64,000 nt of DNA from Roseburia sp. (GCA_026168605.1 JAPFDX010000014.1:20677-84676); one strand, 5' to 3'; counted from the first letter of the stretch, positions 26,725 through 35,710 are shown. Notes: generated by a model from the sequence alone, not told the origin. Numbers and translations are program-made.

Positions 26725-28200
26725 ATGGATCACAATAACTATAATAACAACAATGGCAATAACGGACAGTCTTCCGACCCGTTTTATTCGTATAATCACA
26801 CCTACGTGGGAGAGAATGGAAACGCCGGAAATACGGCTGCGGGCGGCAATGTGGCAGGCAGTGAAAACACAGCAAATGCGGGCGGCTGTGCGGCGGGTGG
26901 TTTCCAGAACCAGAACAACACATATCAGGAGCGCTTTTACCAGACGGCGAGCGCACCGCAGAACTCCGGAAAGAAGCAGAAGAAGCCGAGAAAACCGGGA
27001 GGTTTTGGGATGAAGCTTGCGAAGTGCGCAGCGCTGGCACTGGTCTTTGGTCTGGTGGCAGGAACGGTGTTCGAGGGCGTGCAGTTGGCGTCCGGCGCGA
27101 TTTTCGGCGATGACAGCAGGACGGCAAGCGCGGAGGGGAACACGTTGAGCCAGTCGTCCTCCGGCGATGTAAAGACGACGTCCACGTCCTCAAATTATGT
27201 GGCGACGGATGTCTCGGATATCGTCGAGGAAGTGATGCCGTCCATCGTGGCGATCACAAATGTGAGCATTGCAGAGTACCAGAGCCTCTGGGGCGGCAGA
27301 GAGGTATACGAAGTGCCGAGCTTCGGCTCCGGGATCATCATCAGCCAGAACGACGAGTATCTGTATGTTGTGACAAACAACCATGTGGTTGCAGGTGCAA
27401 ACAGCCTGACTGTGACGTTTGTCGATGAGTCGACGGCAAGCGCAGAGGTGCGCGGAACAGATCCGTCCACCGATCTGGCGGTGATCCAGATCCCGCTTTC
27501 CGGTATCGCGGAGGAGACGCTCTCCCACATCAAGGTTGCAACGATCGGCAACTCCGACGAGCTCAAGGTGGGCGAGGCGTCGATCGCCATCGGAAATGCG
27601 CTGGGCTACGGACAGTCGGTGACGACCGGATGCATCAGTGCACTGGACCGCGAGGTATCGGTGTCCGATTCCGGAAGCAACACGAACTATACCCAGAGAC
27701 TGATCCAGACAGACGCAGCCATCAATCCGGGCAACAGCGGCGGCGCGCTTTTGAATGCTGCCGGCGAGGTGATCGGTATCAACTCTGTGAAATATGCGGA
27801 TACGGACGTGGAGGGTATCGGTTATGCGATCCCGATCAGCACGGCAAGCCCGATCATTGAGGATCTGATCACGAAGGAAAAAGTGGATGAATCCGAGAGT
27901 GCATTTTTGGGCGTTTCGGGCGTGGATGTGACGAGCGAGGTTGCAGAAGCTTACAATCTGCCGACGGGCGTCTCTGTCAGACAGGTGACCAAGGGATCTG
28001 CAGCAGAGAAGGCGGGTATCCAGGTGGGCGACATCATCACGAGCTTTGACGGCAGAGAGGTGAAATCCATGGAGGAGCTGTCCACGCGGATGCAGTATTA
28101 CAGGGCGGGCGACACCGTGGAGGTGGTGATCAAGAGAGCCTCCGATGGAACTTATGCCGAGCAGACGCTGGAGGTGACACTCGGCAAGAGAGAATCATAA
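26725..28200 (+). CDS. HtrA/DegP-family serine protease with PDZ domain
   Basis: 491 residues. An Asn/Gly-rich N-terminal cytoplasmic tail of about 90 residues and one membrane helix precede the trypsin-like domain. The catalytic residues are His in VTNNHVV, Asp in STDLAVIQ and Ser in GNSGGAL. A single PDZ domain ends the protein (LPTGVSVRQV, then GIQVGDIITSF). It degrades or refolds damaged secreted proteins at the outer face of the membrane. AAAGGAG eight bases upstream fixes this start. Ends before a strong terminator. Confidence 0.95.
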   Translation: MDHNNYNNNNGNNGQSSDPFYSYNHTYVGENGNAGNTAAGGNVAGSENTANAGGCAAGGFQNQNNTYQERFYQTASAPQNSGKKQKKPRKPGGFGMKLAKCAALALVFGLVAGTVFEGVQLASGAIFGDDSRTASAEGNTLSQSSSGDVKTTSTSSNYVATDVSDIVEEVMPSIVAITNVSIAEYQSLWGGREVYEVPSFGSGIIISQNDEYLYVVTNNHVVAGANSLTVTFVDESTASAEVRGTDPSTDLAVIQIPLSGIAEETLSHIKVATIGNSDELKVGEASIAIGNALGYGQSVTTGCISALDREVSVSDSGSNTNYTQRLIQTDAAINPGNSGGALLNAAGEVIGINSVKYADTDVEGIGYAIPISTASPIIEDLITKEKVDESESAFLGVSGVDVTSEVAEAYNLPTGVSVRQVTKGSAAEKAGIQVGDIITSFDGREVKSMEELSTRMQYYRAGDTVEVVIKRASDGTYAEQTLEVTLGKRES

Positions 28201-28220
28201 TTTTATAAGGGTATTCGTAC

Positions 28221-28271
28221 AAATAAAATCGCAGCGACCGAATGTAAGTTTTCGGCGCTGCGATTTTATTT
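28221..28271. terminator. Strong bidirectional-looking terminator after htrA
   Basis: A 16-base perfect stem (AAATAAAATCGCAGCG with its complement) encloses an inner CCGAA/TTCGG pairing. Runs of A and T at both feet would allow termination in either direction. Confidence 0.85.
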
Positions 28272-28280
28272 GAAATTTTC

Positions 28281-28309
28281 TTGACGCTTCCGCAAAAAAT
28301 AGATACCAT
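28281..28309 (+). promoter_or_regulatory. Putative sigma-A promoter for proC
   Basis: TTGACG (28281-28286), 17 bases, TACCAT (28304-28309), directly after the htrA terminator and 40 bases before the proC start. Confidence 0.55.
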
Positions 28310-28349
28310 TAGAGGTAGAAAATGGTATTTCGGAAAGGAAGGTCTTTGT

Positions 28350-29165
28350 ATGATTGACAAGATTATCGGCTTTATCGGCGCGGGAAATATGGGAAGCGCG
28401 ATGATTGGCGGGATTTTAAACGCATCGTTAGCGTCGACCGGACAGTTGATCGCGAGCGCACACTCTGCGGAGACATTAGAGCGGCTGCATGAGAAGTTTA
28501 AGATAGAGACGACGCTCTCAAACCAGACGGTTGCGGAGCGCAGCGACATCCTTTTTCTCGCGGTGAAGCCGGATAAATTTGACGAGGTGATCCCGCAGAT
28601 TGCCCCGCATATCAAAAGCCGGTGCATTATCGTGTCGGTTGCGGCGGGAAGGACGATCGCCTCGGTCGAGGAGAGCTTTGGGAGAGAGATCCGGCTGGTG
28701 CGCGCGATGCCAAACACGCCTGCGCTTGTGGGGGAGGCGATGAGCGCGCTGTGCGCCAACGCGAACGTGACCGCCACAGAACTCGGCGAGGTGCAGCAGA
28801 TTTTCAATGCGTTCGGCAAATCGGAGATTGTGCCGGAGAGCCTGCTCGATGCGGTGGTGGGAGTGTCGGGATCTTCGCCGGCGTATGTGTATCTGTTTAT
28901 CGAGGCGATGGCGGACGCCGCTGTCGCGGAGGGGATGTCCCGGGCGCAGGCATACAAATTTGCCGCGCAGGCGGTTTACGGGGCTGCCAAAATGGTGCTT
29001 GAGACGGGAAAGCATCCGGGAGAGCTAAAGGATGCCGTCTGCTCGCCGGGAGGGACGACGATCGAGGCGGTCGCCGCACTGGAAAAAGGCGGTCTGCGCG
29101 ACGTCGTGATCACGGCACAGCGCGCCTGCACGGAGAAATCGCGCGCGATGGGAAGAAAAGAATAA
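28350..29165 (+). CDS. proC: Pyrroline-5-carboxylate reductase
   Basis: Last step of proline synthesis: NAD(P)H reduction of pyrroline-5-carboxylate in the cytoplasm. 271 residues, normal length. The N-terminal Rossmann motif GFIGAGNMGSAMIGG, the MPNTPALVGE block and the C-terminal SPGGTTIEAVAALE signature are diagnostic. Start set by AAAGGAAGG upstream of MIDKIIGF. Followed by the GH13 gene 25 bases on. Confidence 0.95.
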   Translation: MIDKIIGFIGAGNMGSAMIGGILNASLASTGQLIASAHSAETLERLHEKFKIETTLSNQTVAERSDILFLAVKPDKFDEVIPQIAPHIKSRCIIVSVAAGRTIASVEESFGREIRLVRAMPNTPALVGEAMSALCANANVTATELGEVQQIFNAFGKSEIVPESLLDAVVGVSGSSPAYVYLFIEAMADAAVAEGMSRAQAYKFAAQAVYGAAKMVLETGKHPGELKDAVCSPGGTTIEAVAALEKGGLRDVVITAQRACTEKSRAMGRKE

Positions 29166-29190
29166 AAGAGAAGAGAGAGGACAGATTTTT

Positions 29191-30501
29191 ATGTGGGCGT
29201 ATGAGAGTGTTTTTTACCAGATTTATCCACTGGGTTTTTGCGGGGCGCCGTTTGAGAACGACGGGGTAGCTGCGCACAGAATCTTAAAGGTCAACGACTG
29301 GATCGGACATATCAAAAAGCTTGGGGCGAACGCCATTTACTTTTCCCCGGTGTTTGAGTCGGATACGCACGGCTACAATACCAGAGATTTCACAAAGATC
29401 GACACGCGCCTTGGCACAAATGAAGATTTTGCCGGGGTATGCCAAAATCTCCATAAGGAGGGGATCCGAGTGGTGCTCGACGGCGTGTTTAACCATGTCG
29501 GGCGCGGTTTCTGGGCGTTTCGCGACGTGCTGGAAAAGCGGTGGGATTCGCCGTACAAGGACTGGTTTCATCTGAATTTTGACGGAAATTCAAATTATAA
29601 CGACGGGCTGTGGTACGAGGGCTGGGAGGGCAATTACGACCTCGTGAAGCTCAACCTTCGGAATGAGGAGGTCGTACAGCATATCTTTTCCTGCATCGGA
29701 CAGTGGGTGGAGGAGTTTGACATCGATGGTCTCCGCCTCGACGTTGCCTACTGTCTCGACCATGATTTTCTGCGCAGACTGCGCAGCTACTGTGAAAGTT
29801 TAAAGCCGGATTTCTTTCTGGTGGGGGAGACGCTGCACGGCGATTACAACCAGATCATGAATGACGAGATGCTCCACTCTGTCACGAATTATGAGTGCTA
29901 CAAGGGGCTTCACTCCAGCTTCAATTCGATGAATATGTTTGAGATCAACCATTCACTGCTGCGCCAGTTTGGACCGGAGAACTGGACGCTCTACAAGGGA
30001 AAGCATCTGCTCTCCTTTGTGGATAACCATGACGTCACGCGTGTGGCAAGCATTTTGAATAATCCTGCGCATCTGCCGTTGATCTATGCGCTCGCGTTTG
30101 GGATGCCGGGGATCCCGTGCGTCTATTACGGAAGCGAGTGGGGAGCAAAGGCGCGCAAGGAGGAGGGAGATCCCGCGCTCCGAGCCTGCTTTGAGGAACC
30201 GGAGTGGAATGAGCTGACAGCGTTTATCTGCAGGCTGGCGGAGGCGAAGAAGGCTTCTGCGGCATTAAATTACGGGGATTTCCGCTCGGTACTCCTGACC
30301 AATCAGCAGTGTATTTTTGAGAGAAAGACGGAAGGCGAGCGCGTACTCGTTGCCATCAATGCCGATGAAAATGATTTTACGGCACATTTTGATGCTGGTT
30401 GTGGTCAGGCGGAGGATCTGCTGACCGGAGAGACGCATGATTTTGGCGGTGGAAGCGTGCTGCCGGGATATTCGGCGGCATTCTGGAAAATGGAAGCTTA
30501 A
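29191..30501 (+). CDS. GH13 alpha-amylase-family glycosidase (cyclomaltodextrinase/maltogenic type)
   Basis: 436 residues without a signal peptide, so intracellular. GH13 blocks appear in order: LDGVFNHVG, the nucleophile Asp in DIDGLRLDVAYC, the acid/base Glu in FFLVGETLHG and FVDNHD. The N-terminal MWAYESVFYQIYPLGFCG resembles the smaller maltodextrin-cleaving enzymes rather than secreted amylases. A short C-terminal beta domain is present. Likely hydrolyses imported maltodextrins or cyclodextrins. Same strand as proC, but no functional link to proline synthesis is apparent. Confidence 0.9.
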   Translation: MWAYESVFYQIYPLGFCGAPFENDGVAAHRILKVNDWIGHIKKLGANAIYFSPVFESDTHGYNTRDFTKIDTRLGTNEDFAGVCQNLHKEGIRVVLDGVFNHVGRGFWAFRDVLEKRWDSPYKDWFHLNFDGNSNYNDGLWYEGWEGNYDLVKLNLRNEEVVQHIFSCIGQWVEEFDIDGLRLDVAYCLDHDFLRRLRSYCESLKPDFFLVGETLHGDYNQIMNDEMLHSVTNYECYKGLHSSFNSMNMFEINHSLLRQFGPENWTLYKGKHLLSFVDNHDVTRVASILNNPAHLPLIYALAFGMPGIPCVYYGSEWGAKARKEEGDPALRACFEEPEWNELTAFICRLAEAKKASAALNYGDFRSVLLTNQQCIFERKTEGERVLVAINADENDFTAHFDAGCGQAEDLLTGETHDFGGGSVLPGYSAAFWKMEA

Positions 30502-30525
30502 AAAGGAACGAAATTTCTTATAAAG

Positions 30526-30831
30526 CTTGGGATGTCAAAAGGTTTTACAGATTGCGGCTGGCAAATACACAAATGATATTCCTTTTTGTTCAGGATTCCG
30601 AAGCTAAGAACTTCTAAAATGTTCTGCGTATCGGTAATGTGCAGGAACGTAACCGCCCTCTATGCGCCATCCGTGGCGCAATTCGGGCTTTCGCCGGCAT
30701 CCCTGCCGTCGAATTGCTGGAACTTGGCAGAACATTAAGAAGTTCTAAGCTTCTCCATATTCACAAATCAGAATATCATTTGGGCATTTTGCCAATCCCA
30801 TTTTTGAAAACTCCTTTTGCCACCCAAATCC
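30526..30831 (-). repeat. Structured repeat element, copy 2 (inverted)
   Basis: Reverse-oriented homologue of the element at 14.5 kb. The core (AGGGAT and ACGGAT hexaloop hairpins, GAAA loop) is nearly identical. The outer arms 30570-30581 and 30771-30782 pair perfectly (12 bp) but have a different sequence from copy 1; 30560-30565 pairs with 30788-30793. Ends are imperfect inverted repeats (TTGGGATGTCAAAAGG against TTGGGTGGCAAAAGG). TATAAAG occurs on both flanks (30519-30525 and 30832-30838), like a 7-bp target duplication. Fills most of the 393-bp gap between the GH13 and crotonase genes. Confidence 0.8.
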
Positions 30832-30839
30832 TATAAAGA

Positions 30840-30878
30840 AAAACGGTACGTCTGTGGATCGCACAAACGTACCGTTTT
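30840..30878. terminator. Terminator of the crotonase gene, bidirectional-looking
   Basis: AAAACGGTACGT pairs with ACGTACCGTTTT around a 15-base loop. The minus-strand side is followed by a T-rich run (TTTTTCTTT) and serves crt; the plus-strand side ends TTTTGATTTT. Confidence 0.8.
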
Positions 30879-30894
30879 GATTTTACTAGAGTGA

Positions 30895-31698
30895 TTAGAA
30901 ATCAGTGAGGTTTGCAGCTCTTCTCTCAAGGAAAGCGGTCATGCCCTCTTTCTTGTCGTTGGTGGAGCAGGTCACACCAAAGAGATTTGCCTCCATCTCG
31001 ACAGCGTTCTGGATATCCATATCGTAGCCGTTGTTGATCGCTGCCTTTGCAACGGAAACGGCGAAGCTGCCCTTGGAGATGATCTTTGCTGCCATAGCCT
31101 TTGCGGTAGCCATCAGTTCTTCCGGAGCGACAACCTTATTCACAAGACCGATGCGGTATGCTTCTGCCGCGTCGATGGAATCGCAGGTGAAGATCATTTC
31201 TTTTGCACGGCCCATGCCAACCAAGCGCGCAAGTCTCTGTGTGCCGCCAAAGCCCGGGATGATGCCGAGTCCCGTCTCCGGCTGTGCGAAGGTAGCGTTC
31301 TCAGATGCGATGCGGATATCGCACGCCATCGCGATCTCGCATCCGCCGCCGAGTGCAAAACCGTTGACGGCAGCGATGGTCACCTGACGCATATTCTGTA
31401 ATTTGAAGAAAGGTACGGAAGCCTTCATGCCGAATGCTCTCGCCTCTGCCGCCGAGAAGTTCACCATCTCGGAGATGTCAGCGCCTGCCACGAAAGACTT
31501 GAACTCATTGCCCTTCTTGTCCGGTCCTCCGGTTAAGATGACAACCTTCACGTCGTCTCTTGCCTCGATCTCGGTGAGAGCTGTATTCAGCTCGTCCAGA
31601 GTCTCGCTATTTAAGGCGTTGAGTGCCGCCGGTCTGGAGATTGCGAGAACTGCAATTTCAGCGGCAACGTTTAAGGTTAAGTTGTTAAATTCGCTCAT
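30895..31698 (-). CDS. crt: Enoyl-CoA hydratase/crotonase (3-hydroxybutyryl-CoA dehydratase)
   Basis: 267 residues, crotonase fold. FVAGADISEM and the oxyanion-hole block NGFALGGGCEIAMACD are present, as is the catalytic-Glu region FAQPETGLGIIPGFGG. In butyrate-forming Clostridia this enzyme dehydrates 3-hydroxybutyryl-CoA to crotonyl-CoA. Usually it sits with bcd-etfBA-hbd-thl; here it stands alone with its own promoter and terminator. AGGAGGG precedes the chosen ATG; the longer frame to 31755 has no ribosome site. Confidence 0.9.
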   Translation of the reverse strand: MSEFNNLTLNVAAEIAVLAISRPAALNALNSETLDELNTALTEIEARDDVKVVILTGGPDKKGNEFKSFVAGADISEMVNFSAAEARAFGMKASVPFFKLQNMRQVTIAAVNGFALGGGCEIAMACDIRIASENATFAQPETGLGIIPGFGGTQRLARLVGMGRAKEMIFTCDSIDAAEAYRIGLVNKVVAPEELMATAKAMAAKIISKGSFAVSVAKAAINNGYDMDIQNAVEMEANLFGVTCSTNDKKEGMTAFLERRAANLTDF

Positions 31699-31768
31699 TT
31701 CAAAAACCCTCCTGAATCGATAGATTGTGATAAATATTTGATAAAAAATTAACAATATTGCTATTTAC

Positions 31769-31797
31769 AGAGTACTTCTTTTGGGGGAATTTGTCAA
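31769..31797 (-). promoter_or_regulatory. Putative sigma-A promoter for crt
   Basis: On the minus strand TTGACA (31797-31792), 17 bases, TACTCT (31774-31769), 71 bases upstream of the crt start. A consensus -35 box suits a highly expressed fermentation gene. Confidence 0.6.
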
Positions 31798-31825
31798 TAG
31801 ATTTTGTGCCTCCTATTACATATAA

Positions 31826-31854
31826 TTGAGATCAAAAGGACAGTGTGGTATACT
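31826..31854 (+). promoter_or_regulatory. Putative sigma-A promoter for mutY
   Basis: TTGAGA (31826-31831), 17 bases, TATACT (31849-31854) with a TGG extended -10, 31 bases before the mutY start. Confidence 0.6.
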
Positions 31855-31884
31855 GGGAAAAAATGATAGCAAGGACAGAAAAAT

Positions 31885-33024
31885 ATGTTGCAGGATGTGA
31901 AATTAGAGGCACTGGCAGAGCCGCTGTTAGACTGGTTTACCGGTCATGCGCGGGTGCTGCCGTGGAGGGAGGAGCCAACGCCGTACCGGGTCTGGATCTC
32001 GGAGATCATGTTACAGCAGACAAGGGTTGAGGCGGTGAAGCCGTACTTCGAGCGGTTTACGACGGCTCTGCCGGATGTGGCAGCCCTTGCCGCCTGCCCG
32101 GAGGATAGGCTGTTAAAGCTGTGGGAGGGACTCGGCTACTACAACCGCGTGAGGAATCTGCAAAAGGCGGCGGTTCAGGTGATGGAGGACTACGGCGGCG
32201 TGATCCCGGGGGAGTACGACGAGCTGTTAAAGCTGAAGGGGATCGGTCACTATACGGCGGGAGCGGTGGCATCGATCGCATATGGAAAGTATGTTCCGGC
32301 GGTGGACGGCAACGTGCTGCGGATCTTAACGCGTGTGACGGCGGATGACACGGACATCATGAAACAGTCGTTCCGCAGTGAGATGGAGCGCGCGCTGCTT
32401 GAGACGATGCAAAAGCTTTCCATTTCAGACAAATTAACGGGCAGACTGCGCGATAAGAATATCCCAGGGGCGCTTAATCAGGCGATGATGGAGCTCGGGG
32501 CGACCGTCTGTGTGCCAAACGGCGCGCCGCTCTGCGGAGAGTGCCCGTGGCAGGAGGTGTGTCTGGCAAAAAAGGAAAACCGCACGGGGGAGATTCCGGT
32601 GAAGAGCCGGGCGAAAGCGCGGAAAATAGAGGCACGCACAGTGCTCATCCTGCGCGACGGGGATAAGGTGGCGATCAAAAAGCGTCCGAAAAAGGGGCTT
32701 CTGGCGGGGCTTTATGAGCTGCCGAATGTCGAGGGAGCGCTTGCGCAGGAGGAGGCGCTTGCGCTGGTGAAGCAGATGGGATTTGCACCCGTACGCATCG
32801 AAAAGCTTGCGCCGGCAAAGCATATTTTTTCCCATGTCGAATGGCATATGGGTGGATACGCGGTTTTGCTTGAGGGGACGGACACAGAGCAGATTTCCAC
32901 GGACGGGGGACTGCTGTTTGTGGAGGCAGAGGACGCGAAGGAGCGCTATGCGATCCCGTCTGCTTTTGCGGCATATGCAGGCTATATGAATATCAGGCTT
33001 GGAAACGACCGCTTTGCGGAGTAA
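31885..33024 (+). CDS. mutY: A/G-specific adenine DNA glycosylase
   Basis: Removes adenine mispaired with 8-oxoguanine. 379 residues. The catalytic Glu lies in MLQQTRVEAV, the helix-hairpin-helix in LKGIGHYTAGAVASIA and the catalytic Asp in VDGNV. The iron-sulfur cluster ligands follow the C-x6-C-x2-C-x5-C spacing (about residues 208-226). The C-terminal third is a NUDIX-like 8-oxoG recognition domain (LIKKRPKKGLLAGLYELPN-type pattern). Full length. Ends before a strong terminator. Confidence 0.95.
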   Translation: MLQDVKLEALAEPLLDWFTGHARVLPWREEPTPYRVWISEIMLQQTRVEAVKPYFERFTTALPDVAALAACPEDRLLKLWEGLGYYNRVRNLQKAAVQVMEDYGGVIPGEYDELLKLKGIGHYTAGAVASIAYGKYVPAVDGNVLRILTRVTADDTDIMKQSFRSEMERALLETMQKLSISDKLTGRLRDKNIPGALNQAMMELGATVCVPNGAPLCGECPWQEVCLAKKENRTGEIPVKSRAKARKIEARTVLILRDGDKVAIKKRPKKGLLAGLYELPNVEGALAQEEALALVKQMGFAPVRIEKLAPAKHIFSHVEWHMGGYAVLLEGTDTEQISTDGGLLFVEAEDAKERYAIPSAFAAYAGYMNIRLGNDRFAE

Positions 33025-33046
33025 TAGAGTTCTGAAAAAAAGAGGG

Positions 33047-33071
33047 AGCCGGTGCTTTCGCACCGGCTTTT
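33047..33071 (+). terminator. Rho-independent terminator after mutY
   Basis: AGCCGGTGC-TTTC-GCACCGGCT followed by TTT, 22 bases after the mutY stop. Confidence 0.85.
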
Positions 33072-33098
33072 CATATGAAAAAGATTGTGTGTATGGAA

Positions 33099-33172
33099 AG
33101 TGAAATAAATTCACTGTCTTTTGGGAGGAACCTTGCTTATCAGATAAGCAAGGCTGTCTGGCATCTCTGCCA
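33099..33172 (+). other. Three consecutive hairpins in a 360-bp intergenic region
   Basis: Between mutY and glf: AGTGAAATAAATTCACT (33100-33116), the near-perfect palindrome at 33131-33153 (CCTTGCTTATC with its complement) and CTGGCATCTCTGCCAG (33157-33172). None is followed by a T-run. The rest of 33080-33437 is AT-rich and non-coding, with a promoter at its end. They could be part of a small RNA or an old leader; no known riboswitch class was recognised. Confidence 0.4.
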
Positions 33173-33342
33173 GGAATGAAAAAATCTATGAAAAAAATCT
33201 TGCTGTCTCATTGGATAGTTATAATATAAAAGTTAATTATGACCTGCGTATGCAGAGTTTATTAGAATTTTGTAAATAAAATATGAACAAATACTTTTCC
33301 CGGTCAAAGAAAGCCAAATTCGGACAAATGGGAGAAAAAGGT

Positions 33343-33371
33343 TTGGCGTACCGCCTAAAAACGTGTATAAT
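33343..33371 (+). promoter_or_regulatory. Putative sigma-A promoter for glf
   Basis: TTGGCG (33343-33348), 17 bases, TATAAT (33366-33371), 66 bases upstream of the chosen glf start. Confidence 0.6.
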
Positions 33372-33437
33372 GAAATCAGTTATGATAAAAAATATGCCGG
33401 AAAGCCCTGGAGGGCTACGGTTTCAGATGGAGGAGAA

Positions 33438-34580
33438 ATGTACGATTGCATCATCATAGGCGCCGGGATCGCAGGCGCTGTCGCGGCGAGAAAGCTTGCG
33501 GAGGAAAAGGGAAAGAAGGTGCTCGTTCTTGAGCGCAGAGATCATATAGGCGGGAACTGTTATGATGAGGTGGACGGGTATGGCGTCCTCATCCACAATT
33601 ACGGCCCGCATATTTTTCATACGGGGATGGAGGAGGTGTTTGCCTATCTGTCGCGTTTTACGGACTGGTATCTGTTCGGGCACGAGGTGGTCGCGAAAGT
33701 GGACGGCAGGCTGATCCCGATCCCGTTTAACTTAAACACGCTCCATATGGTTTTTGAAAAGGAAAAAGCGGAGCGTCTGGAGTGCAAGCTCATTGAAACA
33801 TACGGAGAGGGCAGCAGAGTTCCGATCATGAAGCTTCGGGAAAATGAGGATGCGGATATCCGTGAGATCGCGGATTACGTCTATGAAAATGTGTTCCTGC
33901 GCTATACGATGAAACAGTGGGGGCAGATGCCGGAGGAGATCAGTCCGGAGGTGACGGGGCGCGTTCCGGTGCTCATTTCCTATGACAACCGCTACTTTCA
34001 GGACAAATACCAGGGGGTGCCAAAGGACGGCTTTACGCCGATGTTTGAGCGGATGCTGGCACATGAGAATGTCACCGTCCGCTCCGGCGTGGACTGCAAG
34101 GAAGTACTCACATTTTCCGGCGAAGGGATCATGCTGGATGGAGAGCCGTTTTCCGGCGACGTCATTTACACGGGGGCGCTGGACGAGCTGTTTGACTGTA
34201 AATTCGGCAGACTGCCGTACCGCTCGCTGCGCTTTGATTTCGAACACTACAACCAGGATTCCTATCAGGGGCACAGCGTTGTGAATTACACGGTCAGCGA
34301 GGATTTTACGCGCATCACGGAGTTCAAATTCCTGACCGGGCAGCAGGATACGGACGGCACCACGATCGTGAAGGAGTATCCGTTTGCCTACACGGGGGCG
34401 GAGGGTGAGATCCCCTACTACGCGATTTTGAATGAGGAAAATCAGGCGCTGTATGAGAAATACCGCGCGCTGACGGACGGCATGAAGCGGTTTCATCTGC
34501 TGGGACGTCTGGCGGAATACAAATATTACAATATTGATGCGATGACAAAGAAAGCAATGGAGCTTGCAGACAGTCTGTAA
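33438..34580 (+). CDS. glf: UDP-galactopyranose mutase
   Basis: Flavoenzyme that interconverts UDP-galactopyranose and UDP-galactofuranose, the donor for galactofuranose in surface glycans. 380 residues. The FAD-binding CIIIGAGIAGAVAARKLAE is at the N-terminus, followed by RDHIGGNCYDE and HNYGPHIFHT, a substrate-site block of the family. GGAGGAG directly before this ATG sets the start; the longer frame from 33363 begins inside the promoter. Followed 23 bases on by a GT2 gene that may use its product. Confidence 0.95.
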   Translation: MYDCIIIGAGIAGAVAARKLAEEKGKKVLVLERRDHIGGNCYDEVDGYGVLIHNYGPHIFHTGMEEVFAYLSRFTDWYLFGHEVVAKVDGRLIPIPFNLNTLHMVFEKEKAERLECKLIETYGEGSRVPIMKLRENEDADIREIADYVYENVFLRYTMKQWGQMPEEISPEVTGRVPVLISYDNRYFQDKYQGVPKDGFTPMFERMLAHENVTVRSGVDCKEVLTFSGEGIMLDGEPFSGDVIYTGALDELFDCKFGRLPYRSLRFDFEHYNQDSYQGHSVVNYTVSEDFTRITEFKFLTGQQDTDGTTIVKEYPFAYTGAEGEIPYYAILNEENQALYEKYRALTDGMKRFHLLGRLAEYKYYNIDAMTKKAMELADSL

Positions 34581-34603
34581 TTCCGGCATGAAAAGGAGAG
34601 ACC

Positions 34604-35617
34604 ATGAAATTATTAACATTTGCGATTCCGTGCTATAACTCGGAAGCCTATATGGAAAATTGTATCAGATCGCTGCTTCCCGGCGGTGACGATGTGGAGA
34701 TTCTGGTGGTTGACGACGGCTCAAAGGACCGCACTGCGGAGATTGCGGACGAGTATGAGCGCAAATATCCGGGCGTCGTCCGCGCGATCCATCAGGAAAA
34801 CGGAGGACACGGCGCGGCGGTGAACGCGGGTATCCGCAATGCGACCGGGCTCTATTTCAAGGTGGTCGACAGTGACGACTGGGTGGATGCGGACGCTTAC
34901 CGGAAGATCTTAGACAAACTGCGCGAGCTTTCCGGCGGGGAGACGACGCTTGACATGATGATCGCCAATTATGTCTATGAGAAAGAGGGTGCGAAACACA
35001 AAAAGGTGATGCGTTACACTGCGCTGCCAAAGGACAGGGTTTTTTCCTGGAAAGACACGGGGCATTTCCGCAAGGGACAGTACATCCTGATGCACTCGGT
35101 GATCTACCGCACAAAGCTGCTCCGCGAGTGTGGGCTGGAATTGCCGAAGCATACCTTTTATGTGGATAACCTCTATGTCTACAAGCCGTTGCCGAATGTG
35201 CGGAATATGTATTACATGGATGTGGATTTTTACCGTTATTATATCGGGCGTGAGGATCAGTCGGTCAACGAGAAGGTGATGATCTCGAGAATTGACCAGC
35301 AGATCCGCGTTAACAAGATCATGGTGGATGCGTTTGACCTCTGGAAGATTCCAAACCGCAGGCTCCGTAAATATATGTTCAACTATCTTGAGATCATCAC
35401 GGTGATCTCCACGATCATGCTCATCCGCTCCGGTACGGAGGAGAACCTGGAGAAAAAGCGGGAACTCTGGAAATATATCAAGGAAAAGGATATCCGTCTG
35501 TTCCACCATCTGCGCTCCGGTATTATGGGCAGCACCATGAACCTGCCGGGAAAGAGCGGCAGGAAGATTTCTGTGGCTGCATATAAGATTTCACAGAAGG
35601 TGGTCGGGTTTAACTGA
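34604..35617 (+). CDS. GT2 glycosyltransferase next to glf
   Basis: 337 residues, cytoplasmic GT2. LLTFAIPCYNSEAYM, VVDDGSKDRT, HQENGGHGAAVNAGI and the metal-binding VVDSDDWVD are typical of EpsJ/WaaB-like enzymes. Cotranscription with glf suggests a galactofuranosyl or galactosyl transfer, but the sequence alone does not show the sugar. This is the last gene before base composition drops into an AT-rich island. Confidence 0.85.
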   Translation: MKLLTFAIPCYNSEAYMENCIRSLLPGGDDVEILVVDDGSKDRTAEIADEYERKYPGVVRAIHQENGGHGAAVNAGIRNATGLYFKVVDSDDWVDADAYRKILDKLRELSGGETTLDMMIANYVYEKEGAKHKKVMRYTALPKDRVFSWKDTGHFRKGQYILMHSVIYRTKLLRECGLELPKHTFYVDNLYVYKPLPNVRNMYYMDVDFYRYYIGREDQSVNEKVMISRIDQQIRVNKIMVDAFDLWKIPNRRLRKYMFNYLEIITVISTIMLIRSGTEENLEKKRELWKYIKEKDIRLFHHLRSGIMGSTMNLPGKSGRKISVAAYKISQKVVGFN

Positions 35618-35710
35618 CTGTGCCGGAGAATATGCTGGTAAGGACATAAAATACTGGTCTTGCTGAGAGAACAGAAGCAACGGAAAGTTTGGATTTTTGG
35701 AGGCGTTTAG

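Noticed and set aside
30639..30836. Open frame of 65 codons inside repeat copy 2
   Set aside because: Same reason: it lies in the structured repeat on the opposite strand and has no ribosome site.
33099..33172. Hairpins before glf as a known riboswitch
   Set aside because: No conserved core of the cyclic-di-GMP, preQ1, guanidine or similar classes could be recognised.
33732..34619. Long antisense frame (295 codons) opposite glf
   Set aside because: No ribosome site or motif; the sense strand is an unambiguous UDP-galactopyranose mutase.
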